DNA of 57,969 nucleotides from assembly GCA_029850535.1 (NCBI GenBank), contig JARCRU010000121.1:1-57969 (forward strand), in the 5' to 3' direction. The stretch is from Actinomycetota bacterium. Lineage in GTDB: Bacteria; Actinomycetota; Acidimicrobiia; Acidimicrobiales; RAAP-2. Positions 1 to 8,997 of the stretch are shown piece after piece. Position 1 is the stretch's first letter; each line of letters starts with the position of its first letter. Position numbers and translations under genes: made by a program. The notes beneath the pieces were generated by a model. That model had not been told where the DNA came from. It made no database searches and saw only the letters and a list, made by a program, of their open reading frames with translations.

Positions 1-1215
1 CAGCGCCAAGTGCCCGTGATAGGTATCGTTGCGGTTGGCCACCTGCGCCCAGTCGACGCCCAGCGCCATTGCCCGCTCCAGGCTGTCACTGGTGGCGTAC
101 GCCCCCGCCACTCGGTCGACGAAGTCGCGCCCGTCCGTCGATGTCGCCACGAAAGTCGCTTCGCGATCGAGCGAGGCCAACACCGGCATCATCGACCACG
201 CGAATTCCTGACAGCGCCCCCCGAGTCCGGCGCCACGCAACCTCACGATAACTTCACCCACTCCCACGACACAGGTCGGTTCACGTGTGTGAAGCGCCTC
301 AACGAGAGCCTGCGACCATCGTGCGGTGGCCTCCGCCACTTCCATGTCGATCCGGCTCCCCAGGTCGACCACCCGGTAACCGCGGCGTTGCGCCGCCGCC
401 AGAGTGATCTCGAGAACGGACGATGGTTCGGCCAGCACCACATTGCGATGTTCCGTCGTCACTGGTTGGCACATTAAGAGTTCACGGGCGTGGGTCGCCT
501 CGCGCAACTGGCGAGCCAAGACAGAGGTGGTCAACTCGGCGCGTTCGAGTAGCTCCTCGAGGACAGGACCGCCAATGAGGTGTTCGTAGGTCAAACCCGA
601 AGCCACCCACGGTGCCCCGGAGATCACGTTGTCCACCAACACCACGCCCAGCGACGTCGGTGTTCGAACGGAGCGAAGGACGGCGCCACCCGAAAGCACC
701 GACGTCGCAGCGCGCAGGGTATTCAATTCCGTGATGTTGAAGCCCGTCGCCACGGTGGCGTCCCACATGTCGCGCAGATCAGCCAGGGTCAGGGGTGGCG
801 CGGGCACCGAACAGAGGCTCGAGGCACCGCCCGAGACCAAGAAGAGCGTGGTACTCGCCGAGGTGGGTGCGCTGAGGAAGTCGAGAAGCGCACGACCCGC
901 GCGCAGGCTTCGCTCCCCCGGGATAGGGTGATCGCCGACCAGCACGTCACGGGCGTCACCGTCACGATATTCCTCACTGATAATGAGGCGACGCTGCACC
1001 CGTTCACCGAGGAAACGCGCGGCCGCACTCGCCATCTCTCGCGAGGCCTTACCCAAGGCAACCAGGTCGACGGAACCGGAGGCGAGACCCTCGCTCAACC
1101 GATCACCAATGAGTGCACCCATGTCCATATCGCGGTGCCACTGCGACACGATGTCGAGGGCGTCGTCTCGTATCGCCTTAGCCACCGGAAAACCTTTCGC
1201 GCATGTCTCGATCAT
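1..1215 (-). CDS. Glycerate 2-kinase, MOFRL family (partial, 3' end outside window)
   Basis: The reading frame runs from about 1215 to the window edge without a stop. It should phosphorylate glycerate to 2-phosphoglycerate, feeding glycolysis from the glyoxylate or serine routes. Visible family marks are GKASREMA near the N terminus, the glycine-rich LVSGGASSL loop, GGRCQEFAW and the acid-rich TSTDGRDFVD segment, in the order seen in GckA/TtuD-type kinases of the MOFRL fold. The protein is cut before the C-terminal residues. I take ATG at 1215 as start; GTG at 1224 or GTG at 1185 are in frame and possible, since no strong ribosome site decides between them. A stop at 1258-1260 limits the 5' end. 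The gene is read away from the antiporter that follows. Confidence 0.85.
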   Translation of the reverse strand, partial: MIETCAKGFPVAKAIRDDALDIVSQWHRDMDMGALIGDRLSEGLASGSVDLVALGKASREMASAAARFLGERVQRRLIISEEYRDGDARDVLVGDHPIPGERSLRAGRALLDFLSAPTSASTTLFLVSGGASSLCSVPAPPLTLADLRDMWDATVATGFNITELNTLRAATSVLSGGAVLRSVRTPTSLGVVLVDNVISGAPWVASGLTYEHLIGGPVLEELLERAELTTSVLARQLREATHARELLMCQPVTTEHRNVVLAEPSSVLEITLAAAQRRGYRVVDLGSRIDMEVAEATARWSQALVEALHTREPTCVVGVGEVIVRLRGAGLGGRCQEFAWSMMPVLASLDREATFVATSTDGRDFVDRVAGAYATSDSLERAMALGVDWAQVANRNDTYHGHLAL

Positions 1216-1764
1216 CTCTAGCACGTTCGACGGGCCACCACTCCTTCGGTCCGACCTTCACGCGCTTGAGTTCCCCACCGCAACTCCACCCGTGTTGCAC
1301 TGGAAGTATCCACGGAGGTGAGATCAGGAATCTCGCCACGTCTCACCGTGCGAGGCGGACTGATTGGGGTTGGGATCACGAGAGGCTCGACCTCCCTGAA
1401 GCGATGGGTGATCTCCTCACATGGGCTGCACGGTTCGTGCACGACATCGTTGGACGCATCGACTCGACATCCTCCCCGAGCGGGGTCTCAACGAGTGATG
1501 GCTCGTTCGCTTTGGCACCACGAGATTGGCACTCGTCGACTGATTCCGGTCAACCACGACCCGCCTCCGGCACCGCCGCGTGGGGCGACGCCATCGAACT
1601 CCACGGGTGACTCCATTCGAATGGGCGGATGAAGGCATTGGAGACTCACAGGAATTTCTGCGCCAATTCTTGGAGTTCCGTCAATCTCGAAAATTAACGT
1701 CGAAACATTGTTCGTCCCCGTCACCTCATCGGGAGGTCACGACACACTGAATCAAGGATTCGAC
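1216..1764. other. Intergenic stretch, no supported gene
   Basis: About 550 bases between two divergent genes. Short open frames exist in several phases, but none has a recognisable product, a ribosome site or a consistent codon pattern. A weak promoter for the antiporter may lie at 1670-1700: TTGGAG, a 19-nt spacer, then TAACGT on the plus strand. Confidence 0.4.
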
Positions 1765-2946
1765 ATGACCTATAGCGTCAGCGTATTACTGGCCGTATTG
1801 GCCGTCGCCTCCTTCACCGGACCGCTCATCGGAGAAATCGTCGGGGTACCAGGTGCAGTAGTCGAACTCACCTGCGGCATCGCTCTGGCCTTCGTCGTCC
1901 CCAAGGAATTGACGGTCGCCAACGGTGTCGTCGCCACACTCGGTGAGATGGGATTTCTCATCTTGATGTTCCTCGTCGGCCTGGAGTTCGACTTTCGAAC
2001 GATCTGGCGCGCGTCACGTTCGAACCTGTTGTTCGGCGCCGGTCTCTTCGCGATTTCCTATGGCGCGTCGCAGTTGCTGATTGGACACCTCGCGGGGGCG
2101 TCCAACATGTGGGTGCTCGCCGGTGCCGCCACGTCGGTCGGCGTTACGGTGCCGATTCTGCACGTCCACGGATGGATGGGCGACCGCTTCGCCAATGACG
2201 TTCTCATGATCGGGACCGGCGCGGAGATTTTTTACCTCATCGTGTTGAACGCGCTGAGCGTAGCCAGCCGCCACGACTCGGTCGCGACAACCGTGCTCCT
2301 GGGCACGCGAACCATCCTCCTCATCGGATTCGCGCTCGTCGCACTGTCAACGCTGGGGCGAGCGCGCCGCCGTGTCCCGCACCACTTTCACCGCTGGTTC
2401 TTGCGAAATGATCCCATCGAAGTGGGGCTACGCGGGACGTTCGCCCTCCTCTTCGTGGTCGTCGCGTTCGCCGGGCTCGATCACATTCCCACGGTGCTCG
2501 GCGCCCTGCTCGCTGGCGTCATCTTCCGCGCAGTGATGGGCAACGCCAAGACCATCACCGCGCGCCTCACCAGCCTGGCCAACAGTTTCTTCATACCCTT
2601 GTTCTTTCTCACCGTCGGGTTGCAGACCCCGCTCCGCTCCGACGTACTGGGACTGGTCCCGATCATCGCGGCGATACTCGTAGTCATCAGCGTGCCGCGA
2701 CTCGCGGTGGCGCCCTATTTGCACCACCGCGGGTATTCGTGGCGCCTCGCCTTCGCCGGCAGCACCGCCCTGATGGCACCGTTGACCCTGTTGATCGCGA
2801 CCGCCGAGATCGGACGTAGCAACGGACTGCTCGGACCTCGCAACTACGGTGCGCTGGTGGTAACGGCAGCGATGTCAGCCATCCTCTTCCCGGTGGTGAC
2901 CAAGCGATTGTTGCCGTATCGCTCTGACCAACTTGACGTACATTGA
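1765..2946 (+). CDS. Cation/proton antiporter, CPA2 (Kef/NapA-like) family
   Basis: A 393-residue integral membrane protein with about 11-13 hydrophobic helices spanning the whole chain, typical of monovalent cation/H+ exchangers of the Na_H_Exchanger superfamily. The N-terminal segment with TGPLIGEIVGVPGAVVELTCG and the region FLVGLEFDFRTIW match the first half of this fold. There is no C-terminal RCK/TrkA nucleotide-binding domain, so it is a bare transporter module. It probably exchanges Na+ or K+ for protons at the cytoplasmic membrane; the cation cannot be told from sequence. The ATG at 1765 is preferred over one at 1708 because AAGGA lies 8 nt upstream and the upstream 19 residues are polar and unlike the family. 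A GC-rich hairpin follows the stop. Confidence 0.85.
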   Translation: MTYSVSVLLAVLAVASFTGPLIGEIVGVPGAVVELTCGIALAFVVPKELTVANGVVATLGEMGFLILMFLVGLEFDFRTIWRASRSNLLFGAGLFAISYGASQLLIGHLAGASNMWVLAGAATSVGVTVPILHVHGWMGDRFANDVLMIGTGAEIFYLIVLNALSVASRHDSVATTVLLGTRTILLIGFALVALSTLGRARRRVPHHFHRWFLRNDPIEVGLRGTFALLFVVVAFAGLDHIPTVLGALLAGVIFRAVMGNAKTITARLTSLANSFFIPLFFLTVGLQTPLRSDVLGLVPIIAAILVVISVPRLAVAPYLHHRGYSWRLAFAGSTALMAPLTLLIATAEIGRSNGLLGPRNYGALVVTAAMSAILFPVVTKRLLPYRSDQLDVH

Positions 2947-2958
2947 GCAGGCCCATTC

Positions 2959-2992
2959 GGCGCTCCCCCGCGCCTCTAGCGCGAGGAGCGCC
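2959..2992 (+). terminator. Hairpin after the antiporter gene
   Basis: GGCGCTCC pairs with GGAGCGCC, with an inner CGCGC/GCGCG stem, 12 nt after the stop codon. No T-run follows, so it may be a GC-hairpin terminator of the actinobacterial kind rather than a classical one. Confidence 0.5.
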
Positions 2993-3439
2993 CTTCGTCG
3001 GTGAACTACGCGGAGGATGCGGCTGCTACTGGTGTCATCGCCACGATATTTCCTGGACAATTATCCTTCGCAATGGGGTAATTCGGGTGGGAAGGGTGAA
3101 CTCTCGCCGAAGACTTCCGAAGTACCTGGTCGAACTAACTTGTGAGCCCCGGACGCCTAGGAGCTCGCATAGATATCGGTGAGGGGGCGAACGAATCGGC
3201 CAGTATCAACACTAGGTACATCGTGGCGTAGAAATCGCCTCCGTGACAGTACGCGAACCACTCACGGCATAGTTCAAATCTGTTTCTTCATGGTCGCCGG
3301 ACTGTTGTTGTGGTGCGGACGGGAGGCACTAGGACAGTGCGTCGGGGCGAAAAAGTAACGAATTACCAGGGATGTTGCCATGCAGGTGGTGTACTCAAGA
3401 TCCCGTGCCTAGCAATGAGGAATACTGCCCCCGCCTCGT
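2993..3439. other. Intergenic stretch, no supported gene
   Basis: About 450 bases with only short unrelated open frames. The right part may hold further decayed transposon sequence belonging to the tnpB remnant that follows, but I could not align it by eye to any family. Confidence 0.35.
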
Positions 3440-3917
3440 TGCGATGCGGCCGAGAACACGACGGTCGGGTAGAAGTCGACGACACGTCGAAGCCACAGTC
3501 AATGTTCATCGCCGGGTCGGCACTGGTGTACTTGAAGGTCATCAGGGACAAACCACTAGGTCAAGACAAGGGTGAGTGTTCGTGAAGGAGCCGACGACCA
3601 GTCACGCGTGGTGAGGAATCGCCACTCGACGCGCTGGGCGTCGCCGGGAGATCCAGATGCGACGACGACAAATCTGGCACGGGGTCGAGGTGCGAGTGGC
3701 CGATAGGTACTTCCCGAGTTCGAAAACGCGCTCGGGCTGTGGCGAGCTCAAAAATGACCTGGACCTTTCGACGCGGACCTACGCGTGTGAGATCTGCGGT
3801 CTGGTCATCGACCGCGACCTCAACGCGGCCATCAACCTGGCCCGTTGGCAACCCGAGGAGTCCTCAACAGTGACACCGCTCGTTCCAACGCGCGCTGCGC
3901 TTCTCTCCACCGCCTGA
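3440..3917 (+). pseudogene. tnpB: Decayed TnpB (IS200/IS605- or IS607-associated RNA-guided nuclease family), C-terminal half
   Basis: Pieces of a TnpB protein can be followed through three reading frames. VNVHRRVGTGVLEGHQ (about 3500) matches the HRRV helix region. YLKVIRDKPLGQDKGE (about 3530-3580) matches the LHKVTTKLAKTKGE segment. VVRNRHSTRW (about 3610) matches MVRNRHLAR. From 3657 the frame gives WHGVEVRVADRYFPSSKT, a zinc ribbon and DRDLNAAINLARW, which holds the RuvC-III aspartate. The first cysteine of the zinc ribbon is replaced (TRSGCG instead of TCSxCG), while CEICG is intact. The frameshifts, an in-frame TGA at 3612 and the lost cysteine show it is dead. No tnpA transposase is present. 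The N-terminal half is missing or unrecognisable. Confidence 0.75.
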
Positions 3918-4060
3918 TCAGCAAAGGATCTGCACCGCGAAGCACGCGGGAAGAGCCGATCGTCACCCGCACAACCATCACGGCAACGTGATGAGGACCC
4001 TGAGTCGGAACCGAGTACTTAGATGAAACATCGTCGGGGACGTCGGACGGTGAGCAAGCA
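3918..4060 (+). other. Non-coding tail downstream of the tnpB remnant; possible fossil of omega-RNA region
   Basis: No gene seen. In intact elements of this family the guide (omega/reRNA) covers the 3' end of tnpB and the following 100-200 bases up to the right end. This segment sits in that place and leads to a perfect hairpin, so it could be a relic of that RNA. This is inferred from position only. Confidence 0.25.
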
Positions 4061-4089
4061 CCACTGAGCCACTTGGCTCAGTGGGTCAA
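4061..4089 (+). repeat. Perfect 11-bp inverted repeat followed by TCAA; candidate transposon right-end hairpin
   Basis: CCACTGAGCCA (4061-4071) pairs perfectly with TGGCTCAGTGG (4074-4084) around a 2-nt loop, and TCAA follows at 4086-4089. IS200/IS605 elements carry subterminal hairpins and are cleaved next to short tetranucleotides such as TCAA, so this fits the right end of the element that carried the tnpB remnant. A terminator is the other reading, but there is no T-run. Confidence 0.35.
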
Positions 4090-4185
4090 GGCGAACCGGT
4101 GGTTCCAATTAGGACACACGCTGTAACGCCGCTCCTGCAGACCTTCGTTCTGTGTACGCGTAATCCGCGCGCCGACGGCATCCCG

Positions 4186-4223
4186 AAAAGCACGAGGCCC
4201 CAGGTTTTCCCTGGGGTCTCGGC
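4186..4223 (-). terminator. Rho-independent terminator of the tRNA-fMet gene
   Basis: On the minus strand a stem of about 12 bp (CGAGACCCCAGG with CCTGGGGCCTCG, one G-T pair) is followed by GCTTTTTC, about 20 nt after the CCA end of the tRNA. Confidence 0.75.
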
Positions 4224-4240
4224 GTTCATTGTTTACTACT

Positions 4241-4317
<77 letters not shown>

Positions 4318-4329
4318 TTGCGAAAATCC

Positions 4330-4357
4330 ATTCTATCAGAAACCGAGCGTGCGTCAT
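4330..4357 (-). promoter_or_regulatory. Promoter of the tRNA-fMet gene
   Basis: On the minus strand ATGACG (4357-4352), a 16-nt spacer and TAGAAT (4335-4330) end 12 nt before the mature tRNA. It lies in the 50-nt gap after the UPF0182 gene. Confidence 0.5.
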
Positions 4358-4367
4358 TCGGGGGGAA

Positions 4368-7241
4368 CTAGCCGGCGAGAGCCTTCTGGGCCAGTTGCAA
4401 TTGTTGATTCATCAATTGAACATCGGTCTGGTAGGTGCCGAGTTTGCCCGCCTTCAGAGCGGCCTGCGCTGCGCTGTAGTCAGCGGAGGCCTGAGCCAGA
4501 TAGTACGCCGCTGTTTGACCCGTCTTCCCGCCACCCGTGGCGCCTCCCGTGGTGCCGACGGGCGTCGTTGGAACGGCTCCCCCCAACACCCCCGCGATAG
4601 CGCCCGCCAAGGTGGAGCTGATACTCACTTGTTGATTGAAAACTGCGATGACGTAGCGCAACTGGGGCATCGAGTTCGAGGTGGAACTCACGTAGAACGG
4701 ACGCACGTAGAGAACACTCTGATCCAACGGGACCATTAGGTCATTCCCGAGGAGTACCTGGGAGCCATGCTGGTCGAGCAACGTGACTTTCGAGGAGACG
4801 TCGGCGTTAGCGGAGATCTCGGAGTCAACCTGGGCGGGCCCGGTGGTGGACTGGCCCCGCTGCGTGATGTAGACGTGCAGCTGGCCGTAATCATTCGGGT
4901 CGCTCGTGGCGACCATGAACGCACTCAGACTCTGCACGGTCGAAGAATTACCCGCAGGCACGAAGGCCAACGACTCAAGAAGCTGTTGATGATTCGCCTG
5001 AGGAAGCGAACCGACTTGGAAAATCGGCGCCATCGGCGACAGACTCGAAGAGACGATGTTGCCGTTGACGTCGGTGACGGTGGTCTGTTGCAGACTCTGG
5101 CTCGGTGCGCCGGCACCGGTGGTGGGCGACACTTCCCAACGGTCCGAGGCGTTGTAGAAGGCACTGGCCGAAGTGATGTGGTAACGACCGAGGGTCGCGG
5201 CCTGCACCGCGAACAAGTCACTCGGGTAACGAAGGTGTTCATGGATCGTGGCGGGCATTGCACTCAGGGGCTGAAACATGTGAGGGAAAGCGGCCGCGTA
5301 GGCCCGGATGATCGGGTCCTTGGGGTCGATGATGTAGAAGGACATCTTGCCGGTGTAGGCGTTGACGACGACCTTGACGGCATTGCGCACGTAATTGAAG
5401 CTGTAGGGGAGTCCACCCTGACTGACGTTCAGGTTATTCGCGTTCTGGGAGTAGGGGTACTGACTCGAGGTGGTGTACCCGTCGAGCACGAAGTTCACCC
5501 CACCATTGGCGATCACCGCATACGGTTGGGAGTCGAAGGAGAGGAACGGTGCCGCCTTCTGGGCCATCTGGACCACGTCACGCACGAAGAGGACGCGCGA
5601 CTGCGCCGTGATCTGATTGGAGATGAGGAAGTTGAAGTCACCGAGTCGCGCCGCGAGCGCCAAACGGCTCAACAATCCGCCGACCGCGACGCCGCCTTTG
5701 GCCGCGTAGTGCGTTTCGACCGGTTGTCCCGATGCGGTCTGATAGTCGAGTTCGGTCTGCTTGGTGTTCGCCACGACCCAACCCGTGTCCCCGATCCCGA
5801 AGTAGATGTCGGGAGAAGTGAGTTGGGGCAGTCCGCCCGTCGACACCGGAGGGACATTGGAGACATTGAAGACGGGGTTGCCGGTGGTGGGGTCGACCTG
5901 ATTGGCCGCCAGCACCGCCGCACCAATACCGTGCGTGTATTGCAGGTGGGTATTGACCCACGTGGGTGACGTGAGATTCGCGGGCGCCAGTTCTCGCGCG
6001 CCAATCAAGACCGGCGTCAACTTGCCATTCACCATGTAACGGTCGACCGCCAAGGTGGAGAACGTGTAGTAGGCGCGAATGGATTGGCGTCGTGTCACCG
6101 TGGCGAGAGCGATATTGGGATCCGGGTCCCAGAGTCGGATGTTGTTCAGTGTGTTCGCGTCGGCCTTCAGCACCGTCGCGGGCACGGTGCTCGCCGCGGC
6201 GAAAGAGTGGTACTGCACGTTGGTCAACCCGTAGGCCTGGCGCGTCGCGGTGATGTTGCGGGCGATGTAGGGCGCCTCGAGCGTGGCCTGAGCGGGACTC
6301 ACTTTGAAGGTCTGCAGGAAGGTCGGATAGAGGACCCCGATGATGAGGGCCACGAAGGCCCAGAGCCCGACCGCGACGGCGGGGAGCGACCAACCTCGCG
6401 AGCGCACGTTAGCCAGCAGAATCAGAGCCGACGCCAGTGACAAGAAGATCAGGATCGTCAAGGCGGGCATGCGAGCGTGGACGTCGGTATATCCCGCACC
6501 CTGCACCACCCCATTCGTCGAGTTCACCAATTCCCAGCGGGCGATGACGTAACCCAGGGCCTTCATCAGGGCAATCGCGGCGCCGATGACCGACAGGTGC
6601 GCCTTGACCCGTGGCGCCACGCGCGGCGTCGAGCGCGTCGTTCGAATGCCACCGTTGAAGAAGTGCAGGACCGAGGTGACGACCAAGATCACGATGAGTG
6701 AGACGATGGTCCAGGTGACCACGAACGAAATGAAGGGCAAGTCAAAGACGTAGAAACCAATGTCCTTGTGGTACAGCGGGTCGGTCTGTCCAAAGGACTG
6801 ACGGTGCACGAACAAGAGCCAGGTCTTCCACTGACTCGAAGCGTTCAGGCCCGCAATGAATCCGGTGAGCACCGCAATGCCGGCGTAGATACGACCCGCG
6901 TAGGGGCGCACGGCGTTCTGGAAGCGACGCACCACCTCGTCCTCTGGCTCGAAGCTGAGGTCACGCGCACCGAATCGATCGGTCAGCATCAAGTTCACCC
7001 ACATCACGGCGAAGTAGATCAGCCCAAACACCACCGCCAAGCCAATCTTGGTCGCCCACATCGTGTTGAACACCTGACCAAAACCACCCTGGGAGAACCA
7101 CATCTGATCGGTCCAGATCACCGCGAGAGTCCGCAGCGACGCGAGGAAGAGGATCAGGACGAATACCCCAGTACCAATCCACAGGCGTCGTGAGGGGCGA
7201 TTGAGTCGACGAGGGGGGCTGACGTCCGAAGGAGAGCGCAC
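4368..7241 (-). CDS. UPF0182 family integral membrane protein
   Basis: A 957-residue protein of the uncharacterised UPF0182 (COG1615) family. About seven hydrophobic helices fill the first third (from about residue 23 to 310), followed by a large domain of about 550 residues that is probably extracytoplasmic, containing motifs such as FSFDSQPYAVIANGG and YPYSQNANNLNVSQGG that look family-typical. The tail has a Gly/Thr-rich linker and a C-terminal helix rich in Ala and Gln. Length agrees with the family, which runs to about 900-1000 residues. The function is unknown in all species I know of. The GTG start at 7241 lies exactly 6 nt after TAGGCT, which suggests a leaderless mRNA. It is followed by the tRNA-fMet gene on the same strand. 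Confidence 0.9.
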   Translation of the reverse strand: MRSPSDVSPPRRLNRPSRRLWIGTGVFVLILFLASLRTLAVIWTDQMWFSQGGFGQVFNTMWATKIGLAVVFGLIYFAVMWVNLMLTDRFGARDLSFEPEDEVVRRFQNAVRPYAGRIYAGIAVLTGFIAGLNASSQWKTWLLFVHRQSFGQTDPLYHKDIGFYVFDLPFISFVVTWTIVSLIVILVVTSVLHFFNGGIRTTRSTPRVAPRVKAHLSVIGAAIALMKALGYVIARWELVNSTNGVVQGAGYTDVHARMPALTILIFLSLASALILLANVRSRGWSLPAVAVGLWAFVALIIGVLYPTFLQTFKVSPAQATLEAPYIARNITATRQAYGLTNVQYHSFAAASTVPATVLKADANTLNNIRLWDPDPNIALATVTRRQSIRAYYTFSTLAVDRYMVNGKLTPVLIGARELAPANLTSPTWVNTHLQYTHGIGAAVLAANQVDPTTGNPVFNVSNVPPVSTGGLPQLTSPDIYFGIGDTGWVVANTKQTELDYQTASGQPVETHYAAKGGVAVGGLLSRLALAARLGDFNFLISNQITAQSRVLFVRDVVQMAQKAAPFLSFDSQPYAVIANGGVNFVLDGYTTSSQYPYSQNANNLNVSQGGLPYSFNYVRNAVKVVVNAYTGKMSFYIIDPKDPIIRAYAAAFPHMFQPLSAMPATIHEHLRYPSDLFAVQAATLGRYHITSASAFYNASDRWEVSPTTGAGAPSQSLQQTTVTDVNGNIVSSSLSPMAPIFQVGSLPQANHQQLLESLAFVPAGNSSTVQSLSAFMVATSDPNDYGQLHVYITQRGQSTTGPAQVDSEISANADVSSKVTLLDQHGSQVLLGNDLMVPLDQSVLYVRPFYVSSTSNSMPQLRYVIAVFNQQVSISSTLAGAIAGVLGGAVPTTPVGTTGGATGGGKTGQTAAYYLAQASADYSAAQAALKAGKLGTYQTDVQLMNQQLQLAQKALAG

Positions 7242-7247
7242 GCTGTG

Positions 7248-7253
7248 AGCCTA
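7248..7253 (-). promoter_or_regulatory. -10 box for UPF0182, leaderless arrangement
   Basis: TAGGCT is followed by six bases and the GTG start codon, so transcription would begin at the start codon itself. No clear -35 box. Confidence 0.45.
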
Positions 7254-7262
7254 GGTCAGAAA

Positions 7263-8984
7263 CTACGCGGGCACGACGGTGCAGGCGCATCCCGCATGCA
7301 ACGGTGGATACGCCGAACCACTCGGGAACACCTGACCCGCGGGTCGCGGTGGTGCCGTGGCGTCGAGCGCGCACGCGTCACACGGCGAGTCATTGGGTGC
7401 CGGCAAGAACCGCAGGAGACGTCCGGCGCAGGCCGTGGCGACACCCAGGTGAAAGGCCCGACGAGCCGCGTCGGTGCAGAGGCGTTCCACTCGTGCGCCG
7501 CGCCATTCCTTGTAGGCGGCGTTCGCTCGCTCCGCGGCGTCGCCATTGCCATCGGCCAGTATCCGTTTGCGCAGCGCCAGCACAATGGTGACCGCCAAGT
7601 CCTGGGCGCAGTCCTCGATCTCGGCGCGCGCTTGACCCTCACTGGTCGCTCCCGCTTCATCGAGGGCGAACTGCATTCCCGCCGCCGTCGCGTCGGCGAG
7701 TGCGTCCACGGCCGCCTCGGCGTAGCGCCGACGCTGCTCGAGTTCGTCCTCCAACTCCGCAGTAATCGGACCCTTCACGTCGCGCAAACGCTCCAACGTG
7801 ATGTTCTGGTCGTCCTGTAGCGCGCGCTTGACCTTGCGAGTCAGCACCGACAGCGACTCGTCAATCGCCCGGTCTCTCCGCGCGAAGAGCTCATCGAGCG
7901 GCGTCTCGGGTTTGGTGGGGGCCGACGACTTCTTTGGCGGCGGCGCCGACGGTGTCGCCCCACGTTCTTCGAGGGTGGCTTTGCGGAGTCGGGCGAAGAT
8001 CTCGTTCACGACGTCGGTGCCCGCACCGTCGTCGTCGACGAAGGACTCGTCGTCGTGACCACCGACGCTCGCGCTCGCGGGGGTTGGTGCCGCGAGAGGG
8101 GCCGCCTGGACGGGTGCGGTGACGGGTTCGAGGTGCGTGACCGCGCTCGACGCGGCCACCACTTGCAACTGCGCCTCGGGGACGTGACGCAGCGGGGTCC
8201 CCGCGAGCAATTCCTCCTCGGTGAGTTCGCGACTCGGCGGACGAACGCGTAATGCCTCCAGAGCTGCGGCGCGAGCAGCTTCGTCGGAACCGTTGATGTT
8301 GTCGAGCAACGCGTCGACTTGATCGCGCACACCGGCGACGAAGGTGTTCATCGCGTCGCGCGCGGCGCGCAGTTGATCGATCTGGATGTGCAGGGCCTTG
8401 CGTTTAACGGCCAAGTCGTTGAGGACGTGACGTCGGGCCTCGTTGGCCTGTTCGACTATCGCCCGACCCTGTTCGCGCCCCCGATCAACCAACGCGTCGC
8501 CATTGACTTTGGCCGATTCAATCAGGCGCTCGGCGGCCAGGCGCGCCTCCTGATCGATCTGGGCGGCGGCGTGTTCGGCCTCGGTCAGCATCGCACCGGC
8601 GCGTTCTTGGGCCTCGATGAGGTGGTTGGCGGCACGTTTCTGGCTCTCGGAGAACAAGAGGGCCGAACGCTCTTGGGCCTCGGCGGTGACGCGCCCGGCT
8701 TCCTCGTGGGCCGACCGCAAGATGGCGGCACTCTGCGCGCCCAGGGCGGCCGCGAGTGTCGCCTCATCAAAGGTGGGATTCGCCGCGCGTCGCATGGCCT
8801 CGGAAAGCTGTTCCTGCAAGTCCCTAATGCGACTCTCGAGATGTCCGACCTCACGTGCGACGGTCTCCAGGTGTGAACGTACCTCTTGGGGGTCGAGCCC
8901 GCCCTTGCGCACAGTGTTGAAGTTGGTTCGTGCGATCTCAGTCGATGATTGACGCGTCGTCGAGAGCATTCGCCGTTCTTCCAT
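7263..8984 (-). CDS. DivIVA-like coiled-coil protein with Cys/His C-terminal tail
   Basis: A 573-residue protein. Residues about 5-60 (ARTNFNTVRKGGLDPQEVRS and the following EVGHLESRIRDLQEQL) match the DivIVA N-terminal membrane-targeting and coiled-coil module used at division sites and growing poles. A long Ala/Glu/Gln-rich coiled coil follows to about residue 215, then a Pro/Ala-rich linker and a second helical region. The last 40 residues hold CDAC (535-538), GQVFPSG and HAGCAC (563-568), a pattern like the HPNCRC tail of phage Mu gpF-type head proteins. Start ATG 8984 is chosen because TAGGCT lies 7 nt upstream and because residues further upstream are Pro/Arg/Ser-rich out-of-frame readings of the preceding gene. 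ATG at 8969 is possible. It follows the Lon-like gene, and the UPF0182 gene lies downstream. Confidence 0.8.
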   Translation of the reverse strand: MEERRMLSTTRQSSTEIARTNFNTVRKGGLDPQEVRSHLETVAREVGHLESRIRDLQEQLSEAMRRAANPTFDEATLAAALGAQSAAILRSAHEEAGRVTAEAQERSALLFSESQKRAANHLIEAQERAGAMLTEAEHAAAQIDQEARLAAERLIESAKVNGDALVDRGREQGRAIVEQANEARRHVLNDLAVKRKALHIQIDQLRAARDAMNTFVAGVRDQVDALLDNINGSDEAARAAALEALRVRPPSRELTEEELLAGTPLRHVPEAQLQVVAASSAVTHLEPVTAPVQAAPLAAPTPASASVGGHDDESFVDDDGAGTDVVNEIFARLRKATLEERGATPSAPPPKKSSAPTKPETPLDELFARRDRAIDESLSVLTRKVKRALQDDQNITLERLRDVKGPITAELEDELEQRRRYAEAAVDALADATAAGMQFALDEAGATSEGQARAEIEDCAQDLAVTIVLALRKRILADGNGDAAERANAAYKEWRGARVERLCTDAARRAFHLGVATACAGRLLRFLPAPNDSPCDACALDATAPPRPAGQVFPSGSAYPPLHAGCACTVVPA

Positions 8985-8991
8985 TCTTCTA

Positions 8992-8997
8992 AGCCTA
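8992..8997 (-). promoter_or_regulatory. -10 box for the DivIVA-like gene
   Basis: TAGGCT seven bases before ATG 8984. Its TAG is also the stop codon of the upstream Lon-like gene, so the promoter is embedded in that gene's end. Confidence 0.45.

Noticed and set aside
1218..1442. A 74-residue minus-strand frame upstream of the glycerate kinase
   Set aside because: No ribosome site, no recognisable domain, and it overlaps the start of the real gene in another phase.
3310..3585. A 91-residue plus-strand frame taken as a separate gene
   Set aside because: Its C-terminal part is a TnpB remnant read in one of three frames, so it belongs to the pseudogene.
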